A DNA stretch of 64,000 bases, from positions 89,140,979 through 89,204,978 of the forward strand of contig OZ022501.1 of assembly GCA_963989385.1 (NCBI GenBank). The letters run 5' to 3'. Of the stretch, positions 34,000 through 46,502 are shown one piece after another. A program made the position numbers and the translations under genes. The notes below the pieces were generated by a model. It was not told the DNA's origin and did not search any database. It worked only from the letters and a program-made list of their open reading frames with translations. How positions within the stretch are numbered: the stretch's first letter is position 1; the number at the start of each line of letters is the position of its first letter. The DNA comes from Ctena decussata. Taxonomy: Eukaryota > Mollusca > Bivalvia > Lucinida > Lucinidae.

Positions 34000-36038
34000 T
34001 ACATCTTCCAATAAGCTTGCATGCGTAAAATATCTGCGATGGGAAGAAACCGCACCCCGCTTGTTCCTTAAATCAGTCATTATTGATTATTATAAAATAT
34101 GGTTGCTAAATTTGCATATTGATTTTTTTAATACCTCCCCTGAAGTACTGATACATTTCTTACGTGAATTATTCCATAAAATGTCTCTGCTCCATTCCGT
34201 TCCGTCTTGTTCCGTTCCGCAAAATACCAATAACCATACCAAATTCACTAATAGCCATTACCCGGTGGAGGAAAAAGATTATTGGGAGAAAGTGGCTCTA
34301 TGTATGTAGCCGTCCTTCCTATAGCCATTTTTCCGGGGGGGGGGGGGGAGGGGGGGGTTGGGGGGGGACTCTCTGACAGTTTCGCCAGTCACTATCTTTG
34401 TGTAGACCATTTAGACCATACAAAAGAATTTTTTAAAGTTTCTCAATGAGCCCCTGAAAACCGTAGGAGAAGTTGCACACACACAGAATCTACTCAGGTA
34501 GCCTTTGGAATAAGAAAAATAAGTTACTTAAATAATTATAATAACAATAATAAATAATGAAAAAAATAATTCTTCATAAATAAATAGAATGAAAAAATAC
34601 TAAGTTCATAAACCAAAAAAAAAAATAAAAAAAATAAATAAATAATCGAAATAAACAGGCATCCTAAGGTTAAAGCGCGTTTATTATTTAGCAGTTGATG
34701 GCATGAAAAAGTAAGCTACGTCAACGCAAAAAAAACTCAACAAGTTTACATGAAAACTTCGCGAAACTAAAAGTGTTTTATTTTTTTCTTTATTTTTTTT
34801 TTTTCGATAACTCTAATATCATCTATGATGGGAAAATGCTTATAAAAAGCTATATTTAGAAATCATCCAGTTTATGATTTTGAATTAATGACTTTTGTGT
34901 CAATATGTCAATATGTGAGAATACTCAGTGTCAAGGTTATCATTTAACATTTGGACAAGGTCACTAAGAGTCAACTCAAGTACTTTGATCAGGGACTGAT
35001 ATAATCGAACTCATTACATCATGCCTAGAAACCAAACTACTGAGCCTACCTATCTAAATATAATTACATATGGGTAGATTCCCAGGCTAATCAAAGTCTC
35101 CCTGGGAGCACATACGAATTATAAGTTCGCCATGCGGCGGTACATGTACAATCGAAACCACATTATGGTAAATAGTACAATATACTGAGTCGAAAAAGTT
35201 CCGATACATGAAACTCCTTGTGTTACCACGGCAACTGCGGAAGTTATGATCATTCCGTTTTCACTGACTTCAAAAGAGTATCCGTTTGTCTATTGGACAG
35301 ATTTATTCGTTTTGGTTTCTTAAGACTCACATGCCACAGTGGTCGTTTGACTATGAAAGGGGTGAATTTTCATTTTCACAGAGTAACATCGTAAAAATTG
35401 CTCAATTTTAAAGTCATTTAAAACTGGTTTATGAAAACTGGTTCCCAAGATTCTGCGCTCCATACACTAGAGCAGGACTTAGGCAATGCTGCATGCAAAA
35501 GAAATTAAAATTTGACCCCTTCTGAAGCAAACATTTGATCCACAACTCCGGGTACTGTGATTCCTTCAAAGACTGTCTAAATGTCACTTTCAGTGGGATT
35601 TGCATAGAAATTCGAAATCTCAACGGCCAGTGGGCGCGTAACGATTCTTCCAATTTTGTCATTATGCAATTAAAACAATGACATAACACAAATGTTAATG
35701 AAGAAACTTTGAAAACAGACGGACATGTACATTAATACTGATGCATTGAAAAGCGCTATGTTTTTAATTCAAAGGGAGATAATCTGAGATTTTGAAGAAT
35801 TTAAAACTCGCATGAAAAGCCTGAGTACAAGATATTGGACATTTTGAGTTTTTTCGAGGTTCATGCATTGTGGACTTTTCTACGCATTACAAAATTTATT
35901 ACTGCGCATGCGCAGTAATGATGTGCATTCAACTTAGGTCTTATCGAATATTGCCAAATAACTCGTATGATGAAAAGTATGGATTGACGATTTTCTGACA
36001 ATTTTATTTCTTGGCGTTTCCTATCACATACATAAGCC
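34000..36038. other. Low-content AT-rich region with a poly-G tract
   Basis: A poly-G stretch lies at 34336-34370 and AT-rich simple sequence at 34540-34645. A perfect short palindrome actgcgcatgcgcagt is at about 35902-35917. No exon seen. Confidence 0.4.
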
Positions 36039-36041
36039 TCA

Positions 36042-36590
36042 GTTAAAGGTAGGTTCCTGTACTAGCGATAACAATTATGTACACAAAATAATTTCGTCTT
36101 TTTCTGAGCAGTATTGAATTCTCTTATTTTTCTGAATTTGTTGCTACTGAGAAACTCGTCAGATGTTGAAGAAAATAGTCGTTTTCCCTTTTGGTTTATT
36201 TTCTTTCGTTGAAATTCCAGTTCTAAAAATAACTATTTTTATTATGTCTATAAGTGCGCGATTTCTGATGCCATTCTCCAAAGGTCAATTTTCCCTTGTC
36301 GTGAGCTCTCCTAGAGGTCCTGGCATGGTGGATGGGTTAAAATTATCCCAAAATGCAATGCAGCATGACCTCAGCTGCGTTATCTATTTTTGTCGCGAAC
36401 TAAAAATAGCACTAACTGGTGTGCGAAGCAGAGTTAGGAAATCCCTTGCAAAACAACTTTTCTAATATTTTTTTGATTTACAATTTTTAGTGAAACTTAT
36501 TCATTCCCTTTTACAAGTGCTTTCCAACAACTTGGATGAAAGATCATCAAAATTATGATGCATTCCAAAGTACAGGAACCTACCTTTAAC
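36042..36590. mobile_element. MITE with 3-bp target duplication (TCA)
   Basis: Ends gttaaaggtaggttcctgta / tacaggaacctacctttaac, flanked by tca on both sides (36039-36041 and 36591-36593). A 3-bp duplication suits PIF/Harbinger-type elements. The 100-aa frame inside is not protein-like. Confidence 0.7.
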
Positions 36591-36639
36591 TCAAATAAAC
36601 ACTGGGTTCTTTGAAAATATAGCCAATAGTTGGTATCGT

Positions 36640-36950
36640 TACTTTTTTTGACTGAGTATATTTTGCTATCACAAAATAGGTTTGTTTGTTTGTTTTTTTT
36701 TGTTGTTTTTTTTTTTTTCGGAAAAAAATCACCCTTCTTTTCTGATATCATCAAATGCATTTCCTGTTGTCAGAAAAATAGTTGTTTTTTATGGTGTCGC
36801 AAAATGGCCTTTCTGATATTGCAAAATAGATTGTCTAATAGCATAAATTTAAATAGATTTTTTTTTGTTGTTGTTGTTTTGTTTTTGTTTTTTTTTTTAT
36901 AAAAAAAAATCACAAAATAGATTTTATGATATCACAATTTTTTTTTTTAT
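36640..36950. repeat. T-rich degenerate repeat
   Basis: Short phrases with tatcacaaaatag and ttctgatatc recur among poly-T tracts. No gene. Confidence 0.4.
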
Positions 36951-37417
36951 ACAACAACGTTCTCGTGAAGAAACAGTCGCATGATTGTTGAATGGTATTA
37001 TTCTACGATCCAAACGAATCTGTCATCACAGTAAAGGGTAGAGTAACTCAGTAGTAAGGAATACACAAAAACGATAGTAAGGCGTACAGTTACCACTCCA
37101 ACCCCTCTTCATATTAACATGAAACTATCCACCAAGTTCGCAAACTATAACAATAAAAAGTAAATGTTAATGTCAAAAGATGACCTATAATGACATTAGA
37201 ACCAAAAAGATGCGTAAACAAACATTTTCAGACATATACAGGCTGATAATTTGCCCAACTTTGTAATATACACAATGTGTTAGAAGGGAGTTAAACAATA
37301 AAATAATAGAACTATTTACAGCACTTCAATAAAATTTCATTTCTTACCTCTGGAAGTTTTACTAAAACTAAATTATTATAAATGAAGCAGCATATGCGAG
37401 ACAAAGCCGCAAAAAGT

Positions 37418-37518
37418 AATGATTTCCGACTACTGGTTATAAGCGAATGCTTGTACTCTCGATTAAACGCTATGAAACCCAGAAGAGATGGTACAGTGCG
37501 TTCGGATACTGTGATAGT
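37418..37518 (-). repeat. Dispersed inverted repeat, right partner
   Basis: Complement of 29305-29406; it directly precedes the minisatellite. Confidence 0.55.
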
Positions 37519-37519
37519 G

Positions 37520-37935
37520 TTCGATATGAGTGTTGATACAGTGTTTTGTAACGCCCTTTGGTACAGAGTTTAAATATGCATGATTGTACAGTATAATGAT
37601 ATGCGTGACGGCCCAGTGTTTTAAGCTTGTATTTTGATATGCCTGTTGGTACGGTGTCTTGATATGCCTGTTTGTACAGTGTTTTGATATGCCTTTTGGT
37701 ACAGCGTTTTGATATGTGTGTTAATACAGTGTTTTGATATGCATGTTTGTACGGTGTTTTCTTATGTCTGTTGGTACAATGCGTGTTAGTACAGTGTTTT
37801 GATTTGATGTGCATGTAAGTACAGTGTTTTGATATGCCTGTTGGCACAGTGTTTTGATATGCCTGTTGGTACAGTATGTTGATATGCGTGTTGGTACATT
37901 TGTTTTAGATGACCGTTAGAGTAGTGTTTTAGGTT
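37520..37935. repeat. Minisatellite, about 25-bp unit
   Basis: Units of the form tgttggtacagtgttttgat repeat about a dozen to fifteen times, with occasional short or long units. The minus-strand frames of 125 and 89 aa (K-H-C-T-N-R-H-I-K-T-L-Y repeats) are read-through of this array. Confidence 0.75.
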
Positions 37936-38175
37936 GCCAGAAAATTCAGTGCTTTGGTGGTTTTTATATGCCTGTTGCAGAGTTGGTATGTAGTGTTTTG
38001 CACTATTGTAACATATTTCAATGCGATAATATTGAGAAATAATTTTGGTGTGCAAGTATGTGTATAACCGGTTTTCTGTGCAAATACTGCTCTTGCAGTT
38101 TTTGTATGCAAGAACTCACGTTACAGTTTTGGTGTAGAAGTAAGAGTTTCGGTGTACCAGAGCAGTGGCTAGTCT

Positions 38176-38398
38176 GGGGCCGTATTCATGAAACGACTTA
38201 AGTCGTTGCTATGCTGTTGCTAAGGCTGAATTTCTATAAAGGAGATTCCCTCAAAATATGAAATTTGGTCTGGAGGAACAGTCTTTGTAAGACTGTTCCT
38301 CCAGAGCAAATTTCATAGTTGTAGAGAATCTCCAACATAGAAATTCACCCTTAGCAACAGCATAGCAACGACTTAAGTTGCTTTATGAATACGGCCCC
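38176..38398. mobile_element. Near-perfect foldback MITE
   Basis: Ends ggggccgtattcatgaaacg / its complement; the centre is gtctttgtaagac. Flanks tagtct and tggtct suggest a 6-bp duplication with one change. Confidence 0.7.
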
Positions 38399-38399
38399 T

Positions 38400-40225
38400 G
38401 GTCTTACAAGCATTAAAAAATAAAGCGAAAAGAAAAAAGAAAAACAAATGACTGCTATGCGTATAAATATCCTCATGTTCAAAACAATGTTAGATGCTAA
38501 ACAGCATCATGAGTGTAAATACAATATGATACAGCATGACATCATCATTAACAGTAAACAATAACTTACGGTAACAGAAAAAAATGGGTGTTTGTATACC
38601 CAGTTAGTGTAACAAGGAACAGGATACGAAGACGTGTTGGAATCTCCACGTGGTATGATCATGATCAGCCCAAGTATTTTATTTATTCTAAAACTGTGAA
38701 AAAGTTACTTTGAAATTGAATCTGCTACTTTTACAGGCCAGTTGTGTGTCAATTAAATGTTGACGAAATAGGATACCGTAAAGACTCTGATCCGACTGCT
38801 TAAAAGGGAGCCGTCTGGTCTAGGTCTGCGATGTTTGTTCAACAATTTCTGTTGTCACGGTACTCAATGAATAAGTTAATAAATGCATTTTGCTCTGCCT
38901 TGAAAATTAATATTCTGAATTGACGTTTGTTTTTTCAAAATGAGCATTTTTCAGACATAGATAGTTCATAGGTTAGAAATTGTGTCCAACTGACCCATTC
39001 TCAAATTTAAACCCAACACTAGTGTAAAAGCTTCTTAGTTATCACATCTCTCAGGCTTATCTTTCGTTTTCATATCGAGAGCCTGAGGCGTACGGATATC
39101 TATGATGGTACTCATTTTGTATTTCTGCACTATGAAACTAACCTTTTTATATATATGAAACCCTCCATAAGTGTAATATCTTCTTATTTTTCATAACCTT
39201 TCGGTCGCCTCTATTTTTACATCATTGGCCAGACTCACCAGGATAATCACTTATGACGGTAATAATTTTATATTTTATAGGCAGCCCGCGAAAAGGGATC
39301 TGCCAAGGCTGATTTGAATATTTACGATGCGCACATTGTGAATATTAAAAATCAGCCTTGGTAGGCACAGAGTCTTTAAAGGTCAATATAACATACCTCT
39401 GGATCCATAGATTGTATTTAAATAAATGGAAGATCCTGATCAAACTGCGTGGATCTGTTTCCTGGTCTCGCAAGCCGTAAGGTTTTTTTTTCAGGCTACG
39501 TCAATCGTTCACATACATTGAAGCTTCGTACACACATCGATTAAATCAGTTAAATGACAGTTTACCGTTCAGCTTCGACGTTATGTGATATTTATGTCAT
39601 GGGTAAGTCATTGAAAAATGTTCAATAAAATATAAGTATAAGTACGGCTGTTTCATATAAATAATAAACAAAGTGCTTAAGGACTTTAATGTATTTTTTT
39701 TTTTCAATTTAGTCGGCTTTATATTTGTGCGGAATTCTAGCTCCGCTCACTATCCTGCCTTTTACTGATTTTGTTTGACGGTCAGCAACTAATCCTTTAC
39801 AGACTGGGAGAGCTGTTCGTTGAATTCTTATTATTGTTATTATTATTATCATTATTATCAGTATTATCGAATAATAATAATAATAATAATAGTCATTACA
39901 CTTAAAACGTAACTTTAATTGGCTAATTCTTTCGGTAGACTTGACCCCGTTGCAGAGATGTGATCAGATATTTAGCATTGGCAAATCCAAATATTTTTCA
40001 ATAGACTGGACCCTGTAGCTAAAAGAAAAAAAAAGACACGATGCCATCTTTAGAAATGCATTATCCGGAAAAGCCACATATTTTTTTGAGTTCGATTATG
40101 TAATGGTAAGGTGGAATAGGAGAAAATCAAACAAATCAGCTTTCTAATCAAACAATGTACCTTCAAAAGGTCCAATCTTTTGTAAATCACTGACATGACT
40201 TTCTTATGAGCATGAAACAAATAAT
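38400..40225. other. No gene seen; small foldback and microsatellite
   Basis: A short inverted pair (tgccaaggctgatttgaata and complement) lies at 39301-39371. An ATT microsatellite with an inverted partner lies at 39838-39890. Confidence 0.4.
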
Positions 40226-40463
40226 TGAGCCGCGACGTGACAAAACCAACAATGCAGTTGTGCGCCCAGCGCAGACTCAGATCAGCCTGGGCATCTACCC
40301 AGTCTGATCAGAGTCATCGCTGTCCGCATGGAGGTAGCTTAGACTCTTAGCTACCCTTTGGGCACTTAACAAAGAGTCTGGTCAATTCGTGCTGCAGCCC
40401 AGGCTGATCTGAGTCTGCGCTGTCCGCACAACCACATTGTTGGTTTTGTCGTGTCGCGGCTCG
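40226..40463. mobile_element. Family A foldback element
   Basis: Ends tgagccgcgacgtgac / gtcgtgtcgcggctcg. Its right half carries caattcgtgctgcagccc, also seen inverted in the copy at 18128. Confidence 0.8.
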
Positions 40464-41119
40464 TATTTCCTATTTCAGTGACGTCGAGAGACTACGATGG
40501 TTTGACGTTTTTTTAACAAAATAAACAACACTCAGACACCCTTATTAATCGACATTGTTCTGCAGTCTATTAATTGATATGAATTCTATGCCAAAGTATG
40601 TTACGTCTAGTGTATAGTTCCTGCTTAATATCTACGCATTATGTGTCAGTTGGTGCACATACTACTTTTCATTTGCTGTCAAAGCTGCAGTGTCTGTAAC
40701 TTTTGATCTTTTATTTTTCGAATTAATGGTTCTAATTTTCAAGAACACAGCAATATAACTAAAATTCGGGTATAAATTTCACTAAATTCGTAACCTTAAC
40801 AAATTATCACTATCAAAACAACAGAATTTATGTTAAAAATCAACTGTCTAGAATTTCTGGAGGGATGTGAATAATTACCAACAAGAGAAAAACACCTGTG
40901 CTTGGTCCACCGGGGCTCAACTGGTGACCTTCTTTTGCTTCAGATTTCCAATGGGGTTGTTTGGCAGGACAGGGATCTCCACCTGTCAGACGGCCCGTTG
41001 TATCTGTTGAGTCCTCGTCTTTGCTTTTTCATGGTATTGAAATTTGATTTATGTGTTTACCGTGATGATTCATTGACGAGTTAGAGGGTTATCATGCGAA
41101 CCGAACAACCAACTAAATG

Positions 41120-41480
41120 TTTTGTACCACTTCAGATACTGAGGGTGAGGTTGGGCCTGTAAAATCGATTTAAGCCCCCCCCCCCCCCCCCCCCCCCCAG
41201 TAATTCATTACTGACCGTTCCAAGGCGATAGTTCTGTTGTGGTTCTCTGTTGCCTGTTTTGGTGTCAGAGTTTCTATGATGTTTTACCTTATGTATGTTC
41301 TTATTATTTTTGGTTCGGTTTGGGTTGCTGAGTGGCCACCTTTTGGGAACAAGCTGCTCACTCGGTTGGCCATATGTTCTCTGTATCTTGATTATTTGTA
41401 ATCTTAGTTGTTTCCAACTATGGTTTGAGGGCTGGATTCGGATTTTGATTGTTTCAGTTCCTGGTCTTTGCATACTTTTA
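41120..41480 (+). mobile_element. Penelope-like 3' fragment with expanded C tract
   Basis: Contains ctgaccgttccaaggcgata and an uninterrupted C run at about 41177-41199, at the place where copy A has only six G on the other strand. Confidence 0.6.
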
Positions 41481-41811
41481 TTTTTATAAAGGCTATTCGC
41501 TTTTCCATGGATTTTTCAGCTGTAGTGAACAGATTGATTGTGGAAGCATAACTTAATTCTACTTTTACAAATGATTTAAAAAGATTTTTTTTTTCGGAAA
41601 ATGGTCATAATTGCAGACTTAGTCAGTTTAATATTTGCCTGTTTTCCCGTAAAGGATGAAATAAAGAAAACATATATCTCAAACTTTGTATTGTTTTAAT
41701 GAATGTGATTTCAGGAAATTGATGAAATTATATTGGGATTTTCTCGCGTTATTATTTTTCCAAATAAATGTTTTAATTATAACCCTAGTTCAAATAAAGT
41801 CGGCTCTTTAA

Positions 41812-42261
41812 GCATCCAATTCAGAAGATGCTAAGAGCTGTTTCCGGCCTACTTTTATTTTTCGTAATCTGCCAAGCATAGCTACCTTTAAGCACGAGTT
41901 AAACTCAGATCTAATGAAAATACCTTCTTTCTATTTTGACGGAATGAGACTTGGGCAGATTTATCATGCACGGTTAAGAACAACTTGTAGTTCTCTCAAT
42001 CAACATCTCTTTTCCAAAAATATAATAGATAGTCCACTTTGTGTCTGTCAAGTGGTTGAAGATACCAGTCATTTTTTGTTCAACTGTGAACGCTTTCATA
42101 ATCTCAGACAAGAACTCTTTAATAAAATTACTCCTATTTGTCAGCCTACTTTAAATATACTTCTTTTCGGTAGTGAACAACTAACTGATATCGAGAACCG
42201 ACAAATATTTATAGCTGTACAAGAGTTTTTGATAAAATCTAAACGTTTTGAAATTGCATAA
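41812..42261 (+). pseudogene. LINE ORF2 C-terminal fragment
   Basis: Open from 41812 to the TAA at 42259-42261. It reads L-P-S-I-A-T-F-K-H-E-L, then G-Q-I-Y-H-A-R-L-R-T and C-V-C-x3-E-D-T-S-H-F-L-F-N-C. The C-x-C ... H-x4-C pattern is typical of the end of LINE ORF2 proteins. The upstream RT is absent, consistent with 5' truncation. A (GT)n run follows at 42278-42300. It could instead be an exon, but I see no acceptor. Confidence 0.6.
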
Positions 42262-42299
42262 TATCTAATTAGTAATTTGTGTGTGTGTGTGTGTGTGTG

Positions 42300-43830
42300 T
42301 GGCAATATGCATGATATACAATCTACATAGAATTGCCGTATCCTTGACCCAAATTTCCTCATAACACTTTCTTGGTGACTACGTATTTTATCATCTTTAC
42401 AGACAAAGTAGAATATACGATTGTAATTCATTTTCCATTCCCCGTGGAGCTTCAAGAGATCAGAAACATTAATTCGACATTTTATTGAGAACATGTTAAG
42501 AATATGATGTAAACTTACTAGTATGACTATTTATGTTTGAAAATGCTTTCATTCAGTATAAGTTTTTCAATTTTCCTAAATTTGTTTAGACTATTATGCT
42601 GAAATATCAATCGACAGTAGTACATGTATGCTTCAAATCATTTGTTATATACAAATATACAGTAATTTCTGGGATACAGATCATATAAGTCGTAAGACTT
42701 TCTTCTGAATCCCTTTCAAGCTACTGTATTGAGTATTGAGTTATATTCTTGTGAGATTGTATTGTTTGTATTTGTTCAGTATTTTGAATAAAATATTGTT
42801 TACACTAAATTTCAATAATACATATCAAAATTGCACATTTCTTTTTTTCTTTTTCTTTTTTTCTTCTTCTTTTTTCTTCTTTTTTTTTTTTATCTTATTT
42901 TGGTTTGGTCTTTTGCTTCTTCTCATTTTATATGAATACTATTCAAAACCAAATGAAATGGTCTGTTTCAAACATTTAGCGAAAAGATTCGGGAAAGTAT
43001 TTACATGTCTGTAAAGACCTCTTGACGGCACGCACTTTTGGATGATTTTTTTTTTCGTATCCAAAGCAGAACAAATACGAAAAATGTGTATTTTCGAGCG
43101 CTTTTTACTTTTGCATAAGAAATTGTTAATTCCTTGCAATTTCGTGATGTCATTGAAAGAAAAGTGTTTTTCATTCAAAAGTACACCAATTTGTTATTTA
43201 CAAAAAAACTAAACGTTCTGAGTATTAAGTTTTGGCTTGAAACAGATTTTTGGGTCCTATTGCGCCTCAGAAAAGTTTGGTGGAGATAAACGTTTCATAT
43301 GTATTGGCGATCCAAATTCTTTAGTTGCGAAGTGTTTTCTTTCTCATTCTAGGCATTAATATGTATATCTGTAGGACATCTGATAAAACCACTTTTGATC
43401 CATTTTTTTTTTTGTACTTAAATTTACACATTTTGTTTAGTTCTTCCAAAAAGGTTAATCCTTACCTTTACTGATAATATCAGAACCCCGTTGTCTTGTC
43501 TTTCTAATAACGTTATTCCCCACTTTGATTGAATACAGTTTTAATACTCAAAAGGAGGGTTGACTTATTCGATTCTTTAATATTTCTTTTCCTCCTGACG
43601 TAACGTCAGATGTTGGTGACAATTAGCGTTACGTCAGAAAACATCAGATTTTGAGCTCTGTTGCCAGTTCAATGCAATGGCCACAGCACATTTCTTCAAA
43701 TAGTTTCCTAAATAAATACTCATTAAATATGAGTTTTATTGTCAATTGCAACTGGTAGCAGAATATATTTGGAAGGTATTGATTTTTGGGACAGTTTACA
43801 ACTTTGCTCGATTTAAATAGAGAGACGCGC
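42300..43830. other. No gene seen; T-rich tracts
   Basis: T/C-rich low-complexity sequence at 42840-42900 and two motifs with cgtaacgtcag / cgttacgtcag near 43595-43640. No exon. Confidence 0.4.
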
Positions 43831-43834
43831 GGTA

Positions 43835-44012
43835 GTTTTTGCGCTGGCCTGCTGACCTAGCGGTCCCGGGTTCGATCCCCGCTTGAGGCGGAAATCTTTT
43901 CAAACGAAACCGCGGTTCCACTGCACACATCCTTGCCTTATCATCTCATTGTCCTGATATGACTGAAATACTGATGAAAATGACGTACAATCGCAAGGCA
44001 TCAATCCATCCA
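43835..44012 (+). mobile_element. tRNA-derived SINE (S1 family)
   Basis: B box gggttcgatcccc after ctagcggtcc. The body has ttgtcctgatatgactgaaa. The A box region is altered (ggtagtttttgcgctggc). Confidence 0.65.
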
Positions 44013-45840
44013 TTGACTTCAATAAAACGTAACCAACGTACAAATACAGCTGCGGACAAAACCGCTAGATTTGCTTATTCGTACTTTACATTGGCTCTCA
44101 GAAATGAATTCCAAAATCATTCCTGGTAAAGAACTATTCGGAATAGGTATTTCATGTCCGGCTGATTTAAATTTACTTTGTATTACTTTTTGGTACGATT
44201 TTTATGCGCAGAAAATAACACCTAGTATGCAAAATAAAGAAATCTGGCGTTGCGGACAAAACTGCTAGATTTGGAAAATTTGGTATTTTTTTAAATCGGA
44301 TCATACATTCCGAGGTCTGATTTTACAATTCAAACTTCACAGTAGGTATTGTGTGCCAGTAGTTTTTCTATTCTGCTTCTGCTTCTTATTGTATATTAGT
44401 GGTGCCTTGATCTTCGTCGGTTGCCGCTTTTTAGTGCCAAAAATCTGAAGTTTACTTTTTTCTTGAATCGCTTATTCCTAAGTTTTCTTCTAGACGGAAA
44501 AACTGAACTTCTTGGCGTTCCGACGTTAATTTACATTACTTCAGTCGCATCGACGGTGAAAATTGTGTCGGTTCTTTACCTCTAGTTTTCAATTTAAGCT
44601 GAAATAACCAAAATGCATTGCGAGTGCGTTGCTGAGACGTTCTCAGTTAAGCTGGGCCATTAGCTATTATTTTTGTCCTTCGTATTACCTTTCTTTAAAT
44701 TACAAAATAACGGTCCTGTTTACCCTCTGACAAGTAGCCCTCTGTCTAAAGAAGTAGATAAAAGTACCAAGACATGCATGCGTTTTGTTAGACATGTTTA
44801 ACACTGGTTCGAATATAACTACACCCTGGTTTAAAAGGCGACGTTTTTAAATGTCGCAGTATTGCCGTTGCATAGATACGAACGCCGCACGACTAAAAAA
44901 GATAAATCACTGTTTAAAATCGAATTCCATTATTAAACTCAGGTAATTTCGTACACATTTCCCCGCTTAAACAATATCTAAAGGGTAGTTTTTTCTACGA
45001 AATGAGACTGGGAACTAATGTCGCAAATTTTATGTAACCTACGTCACAGCGGTAAATTCATGTTACATGTATTAACTAAAATGGCCCGGCATCATAAAAC
45101 TTACAAGATCACACGAAGAAATATGTGTTCCTCAATATTTTATATCATTTGTGCAAATTTGCTCTATTTTGTATATTTTACTCGACTTCAAAATACATTA
45201 CCCCAGCATTTTTCTGTAAGAATGTAACCATACGTCACGGGCTTTTTTTAAAACTTAGCAAAGCAATCGCTCTGCAACTCATGTGTTAAATCCTGCCTAG
45301 TAACAGCTACAAGATGGTGTGCTTAGATTTATGCACTGAGACATTATATGGTATAAAAGCGTTAGAAAGTGTGTACTGTAACCTACGTCACACGTAGCCT
45401 ACGTCACAACGTCACTAAAATCACGCTTTGAAAGCGTTGACGTCATTGGATTAAGCAGCGCTGCATAGAAAACCCCTTTCTTCCAAAAACGCAAATAAAA
45501 CATTTTAAATTGAAACCAGCCAAAATACTCAACTGTTAGTAGATTAGTAAACGTGCAATGCTACGCATGCCAAAGAAATCGTATGCAACATCGTCCTTCA
45601 ACGTATCTAAATAACGTCATAAAATACGTCATTCTGGTTGTTAGGGTATGTCTCTAAACATGGTTGGTATTCCATAATCTAAAATTATTATCTGAAAATA
45701 TTTTAAAGCTTTGATGCAAATTCAATGAGCATTATGGTCGTGATTTTTTTTCGATTTTTGGCATGGTTATATATATGGCCAGATTCATCATAGACCTTAT
45801 CCGTGATTGATTTGGTTCCTGTGATGTTTCATTGATGGTT
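44013..45840. other. No gene seen; short direct repeat
   Basis: gcggacaaaaccgctagatt (about 44052) and gcggacaaaactgctagatt (about 44253) flank 200 bp. Motifs acctacgtcac recur at 45035, 45370 and 45385. No exon. Confidence 0.4.
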
Positions 45841-45844
45841 GAGA

Positions 45845-45983
45845 CCTTCATGCAGACCAAACAGCTAACTAAATGTTTCGAACCACCGCTGAAGCAGAGG
45901 GCGAGGTTTGATTTCAGAAAAACTAGTTTAAGCCCCCCCCTCCCCATCCCCCCCACCCCCCCCCCGTTATTTTTGTTGTTGTT

Positions 45984-46022
<39 letters not shown>

Positions 46023-46357
46023 CTGACCGTTCCAAGACGGTACTTCTGTTGTGGTTCCTCAGTGTTACATATTGTTATGTCCGCTTGTCTATGGTCTCTA
46101 GCAGTCTGATCTACTGAACAGATAGCCGTCCATTCTGTTTAATTATTTATCTATTTTAATTTAAAACAAAAAATAAGTAAAATGATGTTGCTGTTGTTTT
46201 TAATTCGGGTAGCTGAATGACCAACCGTTTGGAAAAGAGCTGGGCATTCGGTGTATCGTACGTATCGTTTGTGAACTTTGGTAATTTTGTGTATGTGTGC
46301 TTTTTTCCTTTTGGTTGTAATTATTCCTGATCATTGCCTACCTTTTTTACTTTAGTC
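45845..46357 (+). mobile_element. Penelope-like 3' fragment abutting gene 2 exon 2
   Basis: Contains the C tract (45930-45965), a poly-T run, ctgaccgttccaagacggta and agagctgggcattcgg. The right end cctgatcattgcctacc matches the Penelope copy at about 20831. The similarity stops about 13 bp before the exon. Confidence 0.65.
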
Positions 46358-46369
46358 TTTTTTTTTCAG

Positions 46370-46502
46370 AGCAAGATGATTCTAACCATTGGTTGTGTTG
46401 TTATGGCAGCCACATGCTGCTTAATCCAAGTTGCAAAAAGTCAACAGATTGAATTCCATAAGAATAATGAGGTCGACGACGATGCTGTTCAGGAAATTAA
46501 AG
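46370..46502 (+). CDS. Gene 2 exon 2 (start codon, signal peptide)
   Basis: Acceptor tttttttttcag, then AGCAAG and ATG at 46376. Coding runs to a single G of a split codon at 46502, with donor gtttgt, which is weaker than the consensus. The hydrophobic segment V-V-M-A-A-T-C-C-L-I is followed by V-A-K-S-Q-Q, aligning with A-A-K-S-Q-E in gene 1. The acidic segment after cleavage has no match in gene 1. Confidence 0.78.

Noticed and set aside
36163..36465. 100-aa frame
   Set aside because: Entirely inside the MITE at 36042-36590, no known motif.
37470..38055. 125- and 89-aa histidine/tyrosine-rich minus-strand frames
   Set aside because: Read-through of the 25-bp minisatellite.
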